64,000 bases of DNA from Scatophagus argus (Eukaryota; Chordata; Actinopteri; Scatophagidae): positions 16,860,001 to 16,924,000 of the forward strand of contig NC_058501.1 of the NCBI RefSeq assembly GCF_020382885.2. The letters are read 5' to 3'. Positions 40,366 through 51,339 of this stretch are shown one piece after another; position 1 is the first letter of the stretch, and every line of letters starts with the position of its first letter. The notes under the pieces are model-generated. The model was not told the DNA's origin. It saw only the letters and a program-made list of their open reading frames with translations, and did no database searches. Both the position numbers and the translations under genes were made by a program.

Positions 40366-41006
40366 CAATACCTGTTACTGGGCGTGCTTGTGTGTGTGTG
40401 CGCTGTTAGAAACCCCATGACATCCACATGGAAAGAAGTTTTTTTTTTATCTACATTTGAGTTTGTGTAAACAGTTTGAGCTCATTCTTGCTCACAGATG
40501 TTCAGAGACATTGATGTGTCCTTCATTTGCATAATTCTGCCTAATACAGAATCACGCGCAGTATTAAATCTACTCATACACATTTGCTTTAGCCTGTAAA
40601 TGAGATTTGTAAACCATCATAGACTGACAGTATCAACTGCAGGTTCATTATGCAGCAGCTGTACAATGGTCAAGTTTACAAGTCTCGAAACTCATTTACA
40701 TATCTCATGCTCTTACATATATCACAGTAGTGTATTACTACAAAATTACCAGTTGTACTTCCCTAACTGATTTGAAAATTGCCGAGACACACAGACATGA
40801 ATGAGGTCATTGATAAAAAGGGATAGTACCCAAAGTTAACTTAATCAGCAGACAGTTTTTCTCATTTCCAAAAGTAGAATATATACGTATATGACAAAAT
40901 AAAAGAACAATTTCAGTGCCAAAATCTCTCATAAACAGAGTTTTCATGGTATCTGAAATATGTTGTTGAAGTGCACCATTGGCATACCATTGGATGAATA
41001 GTGCAA
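40366..41006. other. Space between the convergent phc1 and styk1 3' ends
   Basis: No gene recognised. A minus-strand AATAAA at 41007-41012 lies only 20 bases past the styk1 stop and could serve styk1, though a more distal signal is possible. Confidence 0.4.
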
Positions 41007-41031
41007 TTTATTTTGTTGGCACAGGCAGTAA

Positions 41032-44000
41032 TCAGAAAACAGTGTAGCTGTTGGTTTCTCCGTATCCTGCTTCCTGCAGGTACCGTTCGATGTTCATTGT
41101 TCCCGGTGCCTTGAGGACTTTGTCTGATGCACTTTTCTCCCCTGAGAGGAGCTTGCGGCTGACCTCGGCCACAGTGGGTCGATCTTGATCCTTCCATTGG
41201 CAACAACCCTTGATGATGGAGTATCTGAGGAAAAGAGAAAAGATCCCTTAGGTTTACATCTCATTTCTCAGGTCAAAGAGTGAAACTCTGCTTCAGGTTT
41301 GGTTGTGGGTTAGTTAGAGCATACAGTGGATACTTACAGTGAGTTGGAGCAGTTGGGAGGCTTTTTCAGACTTTTCCCTCTTTGATGAAACTGCAGAAGC
41401 TCGTTAACTGGGATTTCTGCAAATGGAGCTTCACCTGGAGAGAAAAGGGGAAAGCAGTTAGGAGTTGGGGAATTTACATAAAAACTTCTATTGGGGCATG
41501 TCTACTGTTACGGATTAAAGATTAAGCGACTTCATCAGACTGTTGCAAATTTCATATTAAAAACCAATATTCCTATAAAGAAGTCCTCCCTTTGAGTTTG
41601 CAATATTGTCCACAATTGTCTAATACAGACAGAGATTTTGTACTGAAGTGATAGATATCGCAGCATAAATGGTATTGGACAATTTCTGACGCTTGATAAA
41701 TGTATGTCATTTCACTATATGTATTTATATTTATATTGCCCTATCCAAGCAGTATATAGCCCTGCTTACATGTATCTAATACATACATTTTATTCTTGGG
41801 TTCATCCATTATTTATGGCCTTTGTTGATTTAAAATTCAACTTACCCAAAGTTGCCATTTCATAAAGTAAGATGCCAAAGGACCAGCTGGTGGGACACAC
41901 AGAGGTAAATACTGGTTAGAGTCTTCTGTTCAGTAAATGCTCTGGATAATATACTCACATGCATTTTATTCCTCTCTGCAGACACAGTAGTAACAGCAAG
42001 TAACAGACTGATTTGTTTTCATGCAGCAGCAACAGCAACTCTATTGGAGTGTAAATCACTGCCAATACCAGAGATGAAAACAGAAACACTCACATGTCGC
42101 TGCTCTGACCGACAGACCTCTTGGCTAAAAACTCTGGCGCCTGCCATTTCTTCATGCTGGGATCGTCTCTCTGAGTGGCTTTCTGGTTTGTCCTTGTGCA
42201 GACCCCATGTAGACCCCAAAGCTTGGCTGTGAGCTCTTTGGTGATCAATACGCTGTGTGCACGAATGTTTCCGTGAAGAAGATCTTTGCTGTGAAGGAAC
42301 TCCTGGTTGGGGAACAAGACATGGGGCATCTGAGGACTGAACACACCTGAACACACCACAGCTCCTGTGGAGCGGACATCAACTACGGTCAACTACTGAC
42401 ATAGTGACATTTCCTGACATAAAGGAAATATGTAAAGTCGGGATGCATTTTGATACATATTGTGTTTGTAATATGATTCACAGTTTGTGGGAATGATCAT
42501 TTTTGCATCACAGTTTTCATTTTTATGAAGACACAAGAGAACTGCCTTTATGTTATAACTGGGATTGTCAGCATTATTAGAGGGACAGCCTGTCAACAAG
42601 TCAATGCTGAGGACAGGGATATTCCTTATCTGGGATGTGAAAGGCAAAAATGTGGTCTAAAAAAGGTGAGGACATATTTATAGCGTGCTAACCAGTGCCG
42701 AGGCCACCTGCTTGGCCATGGTAAAAATCCGTCTTTCAGTCATCTCACATGGAGGATCCACATTTTCCTGAAAAACAAAGGAAGACTTACTTTTACATTG
42801 GAGAGATGGCACGAACATTATTTTGCTCCTTTATGATTTATTTATTTATTTTCTTTAAATATATGGTTTCATGCGTCGCTTGAGTTAATACACACTGCAG
42901 CAGTACACGCTCTGTGAAAAAAAAAAAAAATACCCTTCTGCATCGCCACAGGAAGCTGAGCAGGTCTCTGTTCTCCAGCTCTTCCACGACCGTAACCAGT
43001 GGAGCTCTAAGTGAGACCACACCAAGAAGCTCTGGCAGGAAGGGATGTGGTCCTAGCTGGGCCAGGAAGGATGCAAAGCCCAGGAAGCTGTGTCTTTCTG
43101 TGGCATCAGCAGAGTCTGTGAAGAGCAAGAATGAGAGGGAGATGAACCAGCATTGCAGTTACAGAAATGACGTCCCTAACAGCTCCGCTCAACAGCCACA
43201 AACATAAACTTCCATTAAATTCTCACCATTTAGGACTCGCAGCACCACGTTCCTGTTTTCCATACGGGCCCTGTAAAGGGACACGGAGGAGTCGGAGCGC
43301 AGGGGGAAGTCAACGGGCAGAGTGGAGACCAGGTTGAAGGACTCAGGCAGCCTCTGACGGGGCAGCTCCCTGGGCTGCACAATGGGAGTGAAACTGGGCT
43401 TGAAGGGCTGTGGCGGGGGGCTAGGCGAGAAAGAAGGTGAGTCCACAGACATGGAGAGGTTTTTGGATGGGTAAGTGGTCGGGGGGTGGAAGGTGGAGTA
43501 GGAAGTGGGTACGTCCAGAGCGATGCTTTCATGCTCCAGGACATTGATGCCTGGTGGAGCTATGGGCAGGGAGTTAAGAGACAGAGGGAGAGAAAGAATA
43601 ATTATCCTCAGAGATACGTGCAAGAATTTAGACGAGTGTAGGCAAATAAAACGAGTTATTTTAGTGGTGGAAAAAAATGTCTAACTGAAACTCTGATGCA
43701 TAGAGAGCTTGTTGATCCAAGATGGGAATTTATGTTGCAGCCTAAAACTTGTCATGCTCTTATTTTGAAATATCAAGAATAAATAAAAATGAAGGCCTAC
43801 TTTTAGAGGGTTCTGTAATTTGGAAAATAGTATGAAAACCGGTTACTCTGTCAGCTGTTCATATCTAATCCTCTGCAATGTGTAAACACTGAGCATGTTT
43901 TATTCATAGAAACATACTGAGAAAACCAGTGTCTTACCATCAATGCCATGCAGCACCCTCCTGGTGGCCAGCTTTGAGGACTGTGGACGGATGCGGTCAA

Positions 44001-44315
44001 CCTTCTCCGGGCAAAAACGCAGAAGGAAAATGAAGACCAAAGTGACCAAGAAGCTGGCCAGCAGCAAGGTGGGCACAATGATCACCTCCTGCTCGTACAC
44101 ACGGATCTCTGCAAACAGGAACACACGCCGGCCTCATAATTCCAGTCATGCTTGCCCGAGCTGATAAGTTGTCTGTTTATCTGGCAACTTACGTCAACAT
44201 TTAAGAAGGCCACGTGAGTGGCATCAGTGTTCAAGTTTGGTTCCCGCTGATTAAACTTACCGCAGATAGTATCTCCATGCTTGCAGCCGGAGTCTGCTTC
44301 TGATAATGAAGACAT
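41032..44315 (-). CDS. styk1: STYK1/NOK-like single-pass membrane protein with degenerate kinase domain
   Basis: Nine exons, 44315-44261, 44108-43938, 43559-43227, 43115-42934, 42767-42693, 42302-42094, 41886-41846, 41434-41338 and 41224-41032, give 451 residues. A very short ectodomain is followed by YEQEVIIVPTLLLASFLVTL, matching human STYK1 (YEVIIVPTLL), then a juxtamembrane region and a kinase fold: NRDLLSFLWRCRR, EFLHSKDLLHGNI, KWQAPEFLAKRS, DIWSFGILLYEMATLG, and DRPTVAEVSRKL. Human STYK1 is a receptor-like kinase relative linked to autophagy and growth signalling. Key catalytic parts are missing here: the beta-3 lysine is Arg (VVLRVLN), no glycine loop is evident, HRD reads HGN, and DFG reads WGL. 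The APE and DxWSFG structural motifs remain. Teleosts have styk1a/styk1b copies; which one this is cannot be told. Synteny with the lectin/gabarapl1 genes fits human 12p13.2. Confidence 0.87.
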
Positions 44316-45231
44316 CCTGTCGCATTTAAAAAAAAGATGAGATCAGATTAAAGAATATTTTTTTCACTTTTGTCCATTCCTTATACATGTTCACACCATC
44401 AAACTTAGTGTTCAGTGGGTTTCTAGGATTTCCACGTCACAGTCATGTAACAGCTTAAAGATATTTTCAATTTACGATAAAGAAAAGAAAAAAACATTTT
44501 TGTTTAGGGCAAACAGAGAGATGCAGATGAATAAAAACCACAGACGCAGTAACAGTGGTGGTAGTGCAAACCCACTGAGGCTGATTCCGTCAATAGTAAC
44601 ATGACTCTAGCAGGTAACCAGTATGAGAAGGTGTCTGAGCAAACATGTAACCGAGACCAGGAACTTCAGGTGTTGATACACTGTCGCTGAGACGCCAAAT
44701 TCCCAGTAACAACTCTGACACCTCACCGGATTGCCTTTATGTTGTCTTCTGTGGTAACACAAAACCTTAATGCTTTAACACAGACCTCAGTCATTACTCT
44801 ATGTCTAAGTGAAGTAACACTATAGGAGTTAGTATCCCCATAAGACACACTATTCACAGAAGGTATACACAGAAAAAAAAAAAGTATTATGTTCAGTTGG
44901 GGGATCATTATGTTGTATAAATGATGAATTTGCTGCTTCAAACACAGTGTACAGGAACAGAAATATCACTGCTGCGACAACGGGAAACTCTTCATCCTCT
45001 TACCATCTAAACCTGTTCATCTGCATTTTTTTGAAGCATAAACGCTAGTGTTGTATAACACACCCAACAGGAAAACATAAATGGCAAAACAGCACCGGCT
45101 TGCTCACCCAAAAGCATGTCGTGATCATCACAGAAAGCTCACTCTACCTTACTGCTACCTGAACTACACGTCTTAAACAACAAACAACAAAACAAACAAC
45201 AAACAAGACATGTAATGCATAAAATCTTTAC

Positions 45232-45330
45232 CTCAGTCTCCTTCAGTTGTGCCTCCTAATATCTCAGAGAAAATGTTCAATCCTGTTATTCCAGGCTCAT
45301 GTTTTTGTTCATCACACAGTCACTTTCCAC
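45232..45330 (-). other. Probable noncoding first exon of styk1
   Basis: A GT donor on the minus strand (45231-45230) closes a possible leader exon about 0.9 kb upstream of the start codon. It is supported only by the splice motif and position; the upstream edge is not defined. Confidence 0.3.
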
Positions 45331-47458
45331 ACATCCTCCCAGCCGAATTTAGAGTCCGGGTTCAGCTTTGCTTTTCAGATCTTCATTGTTTTGATTGTTT
45401 CTCTCAAGTGATTTGTCAGGCTCAAGGGATCAAGGCGCTGCTCTCTGTTTGTCCACGCTCTGTGTTTTCTTAACTCCACCCTCCTACCTACACCTCATCC
45501 TTCTTCTCTCCTATTCACCTCTTCCTTCTTCCTCCTTCCCGTCTGTCTCCTCCTCAGTTTAAGAGGTGATGTATCACACTGGTATCAGGTTTATGGCGAT
45601 CCAGTCTCCTGCCTCTCTTGGAGTTTGCTCTACTGCATTCTGTAATGAGCTTCTTCTCTGAAGTCAACGTATGTCACCTACATGTGGTCCTGCCTTTCTG
45701 CTCTTTGTTTAGGAAAACTGGTCCTGCTGCTCTTTGTCATTTTTAGTCCTTTTGTTGAGCAGGTTTAGCCTTCATTGCACTGGAACTGGTATGACAGGCT
45801 TTGCAGTCTTTAGAGTATTTAGTCAACAATACCAAACTGCATTTCATTCAAGGTACATGCATTTAACATAGATGAGTAAGCACACATCTTCAAAATGTAT
45901 ACAAATAGTATAGTATCAATCAAGATAATGCAGGTGCTTCACAAGCGAGGATGGGGTGAGGTTCACCACATTATGAAAAACATGAATGTATAACTGATGG
46001 TACAACCATCCATTATCTATTACTACATCCTGTCTAGTGTTGCACAAATGTTGAGCATCACAGCTGACATTATTAGGAGAGTTACATCCTGGATTGCCCT
46101 ACCACACAGAAAACACAAAAAGACAATCACATATCCAGTAATATTAACACCTCCGCCATTTAGTTTCCAGTGCATCTAACCTGCATGGACGAAAACTGTA
46201 CAAAAAGGCATCTGCCCCAAATCTGCTGTTACTGAGGACCTTCTTACTGAGAGGAAACCACTGAGCCAGAGTAAAGCCTTAATGCAGTCTGCATGATGGT
46301 TCACAAAGAACTTACGAAAATACAGTCCTCCCATTTAGTAAAACAATGACATCTTATGACATCTTAGCAGCTAAAGTCAGCATGCTAACAACGCAATGCT
46401 AACATACTGATGATGAGAAGGTTTAATGACCACCATTTTAGTTCAGCTTCTTATTAGTGCTTACTGCAGTGCAGCAAAAGATCACCGGAATGTCATCAGT
46501 TTAGCATCATGAAAAGTCTTGAAATTTTGACCTGATGATGGCACTTTTTAAAAAAATTTAAGCAACAGCATGCATTGAAATATACTGTATAAAGAAGTAT
46601 AATAAAATAGAATAACAGAATAAAGACAGTCAATGTCTTTTGCTCACAAACTCCACAGGAATTTATTTTAAACACTAATTCATTCATAAATCATTCAAAG
46701 GACTTGTTTTCAGCAATAGCTGTTGCTTTATCAGTCATAGCTGAAACCATGTCGGCTTCAGGTGTGTTAAACTGAGCAACTCAGTACACAACTTTACATG
46801 AGGCGAGTTGAACATTTGAACGTACCCACCGTTGCACTGATGAAGCCGGGGGCGACATGTGCCTCGTCATATTGTCTTTGCTTCGGAAGTTGGACTTTTG
46901 AGTTGATGAAAACTCATCCTCTGCTCTACGTGTACCTGGGAGCCCTCTCACAAACTTGCACGTGTTATTACCAGCTGGGCTCCAGAACGCCTCCCTCATT
47001 CGTTTGCCTGGCCGCTCTCCCCCTGCAATAGCCCCAAGGCTCCACTAGGGGGCGCGCCCACACTTTGCAAAACGCTTCCTCAGAGGAAGACTCAGATTCA
47101 TTTTTGTTGGTGTTTCAGTCTTGACCCAAGTGGGAAACCGAGCGTCCATCTAGCCACACCATTAGCATGGTCAAACATCAAACATTACAATGCAACAATT
47201 AAATCATTTTCACACATTAGTAGTTCAACAGAAAAAATAACAGGCTTCCTTTTAATAGGCACATAATTAACAGTACAATTCTGTGTTACATTGCCTGCAG
47301 TACTACTTTTTATTGAAATCTATGCAATGTGCTGCTTGGTTTCAACAGGCACAACAATGAAAATGTGAATTCTGAATGAGGGGGGGATCACTGAAATGAG
47401 ACACAAAAATTCAAAAATCCATGAGTCCAACAATGGTATCTGAAGGCATCTTTTTCTG
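45331..47458. other. Intergenic, styk1 5' side to gstk1 3' end
   Basis: Pyrimidine-rich sequence near 45440-45620, then AT-rich unique-looking DNA. A short GC-rich island at about 46790-47110 contains a CTCF-type motif (separate entry). The reading frames in the island (46781-46999 minus, 46798-47031 plus) resemble no known protein. The gstk1 3' UTR probably occupies part of 47250-47458. Confidence 0.45.
47042..47055 (+). promoter_or_regulatory. CTCF-type binding motif
   Basis: CCACTAGGGGGCGC fits the vertebrate CTCF core (CCASYAGRKGGCRS) at every position. It lies in a GC-rich island between styk1 and gstk1, which are both on the minus strand. Occupancy is not shown by sequence alone. Confidence 0.6.
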
Positions 47459-49775
47459 TCACAGTTTGGCAGCTGATTTGTTAGGGTGAGGTCCCAGCCA
47501 TGGCTTTCCTGAAAACAGAAAACAAAATGAGACCGGGGCAAGAGTCTCAAGACAGCCACAGCTTGAACTTTGCACAAAAGATGGAAACAAAAAAAAAGAA
47601 AATTTGCAACACAGTTTATAATACTGTCAAATGACTAAAAAACAAACAAAAAAAACCTGAAAAACCTGTCTTATCTAACACTGGATGTGTTAACGGTGGA
47701 TGAAGATAAAATAAGCTAATCCTTTATTAGTCCCACAACTGGGAAATTACAGTGTTACAGCAGCAAACAGGATACAGAGGGTGCAAAGCATGCAAGGATA
47801 AGGTTTTCTCAAATGTCATTTTTAACTTATGTGCGTTTGTGAATGATGTAATAGTTTTCTCACCAATGCAATGGGCCATGAGCTCAAATCTGTCAGATCC
47901 AAAAAACATCTCAGGCTTTCCATTTATATGGCACACCATCATGGGAAGGCCAAATGCCTGGGAAGAGGCAGCAGGAGAGCTTTTGTTCATTACATTGTAA
48001 TGTTTTGTGTCACTTGTCTGAATCTGCAAGAAAAATCTAAGGACAACTGACCCCATGATCTAGTGCTTCCTGTGTTGTGCTCTTAAGCTTGTCTTTGATC
48101 TCCTTTGAGGATGCCAGCTCCATTGCTTTTTTAATCTCAACGTCAGACATTCCTGCTTTCTTTGCTGCCTGCAAAAAGAATAAACAAAACAAAACACTGT
48201 CACAAAATTAAATGGTGCTTCTTAATCTTCTCAACAGAGCAAAGCTGGATATGACGGTACCTCAGACAATGATGCTGGTTCAGTGATATCTTTGTCCTCA
48301 CTCCAGATCCTTTTCCACAGCTCCCGAGACACCAGCTCCACCATCTCATCTCCATTCTTCTCCCTCTCTTGTACTGCTGACACAAATCGCATTGCAGACA
48401 AGGAGCCTATGTGAAGAGAAGAAGTGAAACTCATTATCAGCTTTGTTCAATAAATAAATAGCACTACTCACTGTTTCGTACAATGGCTAAATTACCTGCT
48501 GGGCCAAGTGAGCAACCACCCTCAGACCCAGAGTCACACTGACACCCAAAAGCCCCAGGTTCACTATGTGGCAAAAATTTGGTTGATTGTACTAATACGG
48601 GCATATGCATCATTAAGATGACACAACACAAATAAAATACAAACACAGAAAAAAACCCCAACAAAAATAGCTTATACATAGTTTAGTGAGGGGAAAAATG
48701 GCAGTTAATAAGGCCCCATCAGCTCAGTTTAGTTTTGAGGACCGCAAGCGAGTTAATCCAACCGCAGCCAAACCAATGCACACTACATGGTGGATTCTGT
48801 CAGATCCTGTTTGTTCGTACCTTTATTGAACATGACCTCAAAGGGGTCAGAGGGAGACTGCAAGGGAATTCCAAAATATCCCGCCAAGCGGGTCAAGTCC
48901 TTCGTCATGTACATGAATTTGTTTGGAACCAGACCAGGAGGCTTGTTGCCTGTCATTAAAGATAAAAAGTATATGAAACTTGACAGTACCAGCAACGTCC
49001 ACATGAATATCAACATTCAACACGTCCTTAAACAGTTTACAGGAGCCAAATATTTATTTGCAGTTGTGGAAGTACTCAGATAATACACTCAAATAAAAGT
49101 GAAGAAATAGTCTGTTACAAGTACAAGTTCTACATTCAAAATTTACTTTACAAAAGTATCAGCAAAATATACCTGAAGTACTCATTATGGATAACAGCAC
49201 ATTTCAGGATAATATATACTGTATTACTGGATTACAATAAGATGTCTTAGTGTGTACATTACTTTAATGCTGCAGCTGCTAAAGGTAGAGCAAATTAATT
49301 ATTAAAAGTTTAATTACTTTATACTGGTAGGTTGAGGTCCTCATCTTAACCTTCAATAATAAATGATTTATTATATTGGTTGTTCATTAGATTGTGTAGT
49401 ATTGATCTGAATTTGCAAGGAACTACTAAGTTATGAATTAAATTTACTGGAGTAAAAAGTATTGCCAACATGCAGTAAAGTTCAAGTGTAAAGTCACAAA
49501 AAGTAAGTTGCTTTCTACCACTGATACTGTACCCGATCCTTGCATGATGCCACCCAGAAATGCAGGGCGCAGTTTGAGCTCTATGTTCCACGCCTGTCTG
49601 TACCGACACATGACCTGTAAACAACCGAGAAACTCGATTAAAGTTTCATTTACTGACCTAAAGTTGTGGCTTTTCTTATTAAAGCTTACGTCCAAAAGGA
49701 ACAAACCTCAAAGCCAATCCAAGAGTACGGAGAAACCACATCGTAGAACAACTCGATAATTTTCTTGGATGTCAT
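47459..49775 (-). CDS. gstk1: Glutathione S-transferase kappa 1
   Basis: Seven exons, 49775-49707, 49614-49533, 48949-48821, 48406-48261, 48168-48052, 47957-47864 and 47508-47459, give 228 residues, the normal kappa-class size. GSTK1 is a DsbA-fold glutathione transferase of mitochondria and peroxisomes. The N-terminus KIIELFYDVVSPYSWIGFE carries the SPYSW motif with the catalytic Ser (15). Further family blocks are WNIELKLRPAFLGGIM, NKPPGLVPNKFMYM, GSLSAMRFVSAV, SRELWKRIW, AFGLPMMVCHINGKPEMFFG and SDRFELMAH. The last three residues are AKL, a peroxisomal targeting-type C-terminus (human ends ARL). Human GSTK1 sits beside CASP2 on 7q34; here a Rap GAP gene lies between them. Confidence 0.95.
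47703..47800 (+). repeat. Teleost dispersed repeat, copy 3 (diverged)
   Basis: It reads GATAAAATAAGCTAATCC, then TTTATTAGTCCCACAACTGG and GAAATTACAG, the same core as the repeats at 10190 and 33956 with more differences, and then a short unit of the usual tail. It lies in the last gstk1 intron. Confidence 0.65.
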
Positions 49776-50231
49776 TTTGGATGTCAGTGGTTCTTATTTT
49801 AGTTCGCGATAACAGCAAGTTTAAACGAAACCTAACTTTCACTGGTGAGAAAGACCAAATGACCCAGAAGGCGTCTTCACATGCAAACGCAGTCAGCGCT
49901 GGGCAGTGTGTCAAAGTTCATCTGATCTGACGCAGGACGCTACGCTTGGTCAAAATCGCTGCTTTAAATGGTAAGTAAGTAAGCCTGACAATCAGCCTGA
50001 GCTGCAAAAAGCACGGATAAACTCTGTGACTATGTCTAACCGCAAGGACACAACGTTACCGCCCTCGCGTGGGAAAACTACAACTCGACGGTAGCAACCA
50101 ACTTTTATTGTTTTCTTCTATTTCGGCTACTTCCGCTTCTTCTTCTTCTATGAATTTATTGGCAGTTGCCAAGACGGCGTCCAATTATACCGCCTCCCTA
50201 AGAAAGAAGTAATTTTCTTCTATATAGGCCA

Positions 50232-50276
<45 letters not shown>

Positions 50277-51339
50277 GGCTACACTTATGCATACTTGGAT
50301 GCAAATGTCATATAAATAGTTCTCCAACTAAAAAAAACAATTAGAAATTTGTACTAAATATTGTTATTTTTATTTAATAAAAAAAAAGACTTTTAGTCAA
50401 AGTATTTTTACATACATAAAGATCTATAAAAGACATTTTGACATATGACAGTAAAGCAGTGGTGTGAATGATAACGTAAACAAAGGCTGAATAACATTTA
50501 GCTGTTGCAGTTTCAGCATCCTGATATTTTGTATTTTGGTTCACCGTCACACTGCCACGATTTACTGGGACAGCTGAATGGAACAGAGCCATTACTGATG
50601 TTTTTTCTTTTGAGCTTTTCAGCATTGTCAGAATGTTTACCGTTTCCCTACTGTTTGTGTAGTACCCAAGGGATTCAACACTTGAAATAAAATGTTTTGT
50701 ATACATGATCGTTTTCCGTGAACTTGAATATTATCCATTATAACTTTCTAATGCTCTCCATGCGGGCAACGGCTCAGATATCTCCTTTAAAGTCGGCCAC
50801 AGATTTATGTGCATGCATGACATAATATAATTTTCTTCTTTCCTCCTTTGTTTTTTTTTTTTAATTCAGTGTAATATTTACTACTTTTTGTAATTGCCAA
50901 CATTAACTGTTTTCTAATAATTGTGTTTTACTGATATCGGTAAGTCCATTTAGAAATCAGTATTCTTTTTTCCACAAACTGTTCTAATTTTAGTTTAATT
51001 TCTGCTGCTGTTGCACATCTCTGCCTCCAGCCTCTCTTCTTTCTTTACATTGCTCACTGAAGTGATACTGTTTTCTTTTAAACACAATTACAAACTCTGC
51101 CCAAACTCTGTTGACATTTCCCAGAAGTTTTATATATTTAACATTTCAGTGAACTACAAGGTAAAGATTTTCATTAATGTAGAACATCACTCCTATGACT
51201 GTAAAATAGTTACATTCTCAGGAATACTATTTACTTTTACTCTCTATTTACATACAAGCCATCCACCAGGATAATAAAGATAGGCTAGCAATATCTGTAA
51301 GTATATTAATGTCTAAAATCTTCAGATTTATATTTCCCT
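49776..51339. other. gstk1 upstream region and rap1gap-like 3' UTR
   Basis: 49776-50170 is the gstk1 promoter side, GC-richer around 49860-50095. 50300-51339 is AT-rich and probably includes the 3' UTR of the Rap GAP gene. No other gene was recognised. Confidence 0.4.
50231..50276. repeat. (ATT)n microsatellite
   Basis: About fifteen uninterrupted ATT trinucleotide units. Confidence 0.95.

Noticed and set aside
46781-47031. Overlapping plus and minus frames in the GC island between styk1 and gstk1
   Set aside because: Neither has a known motif or clear splice partners. Kept only as a GC-rich, possibly regulatory island.
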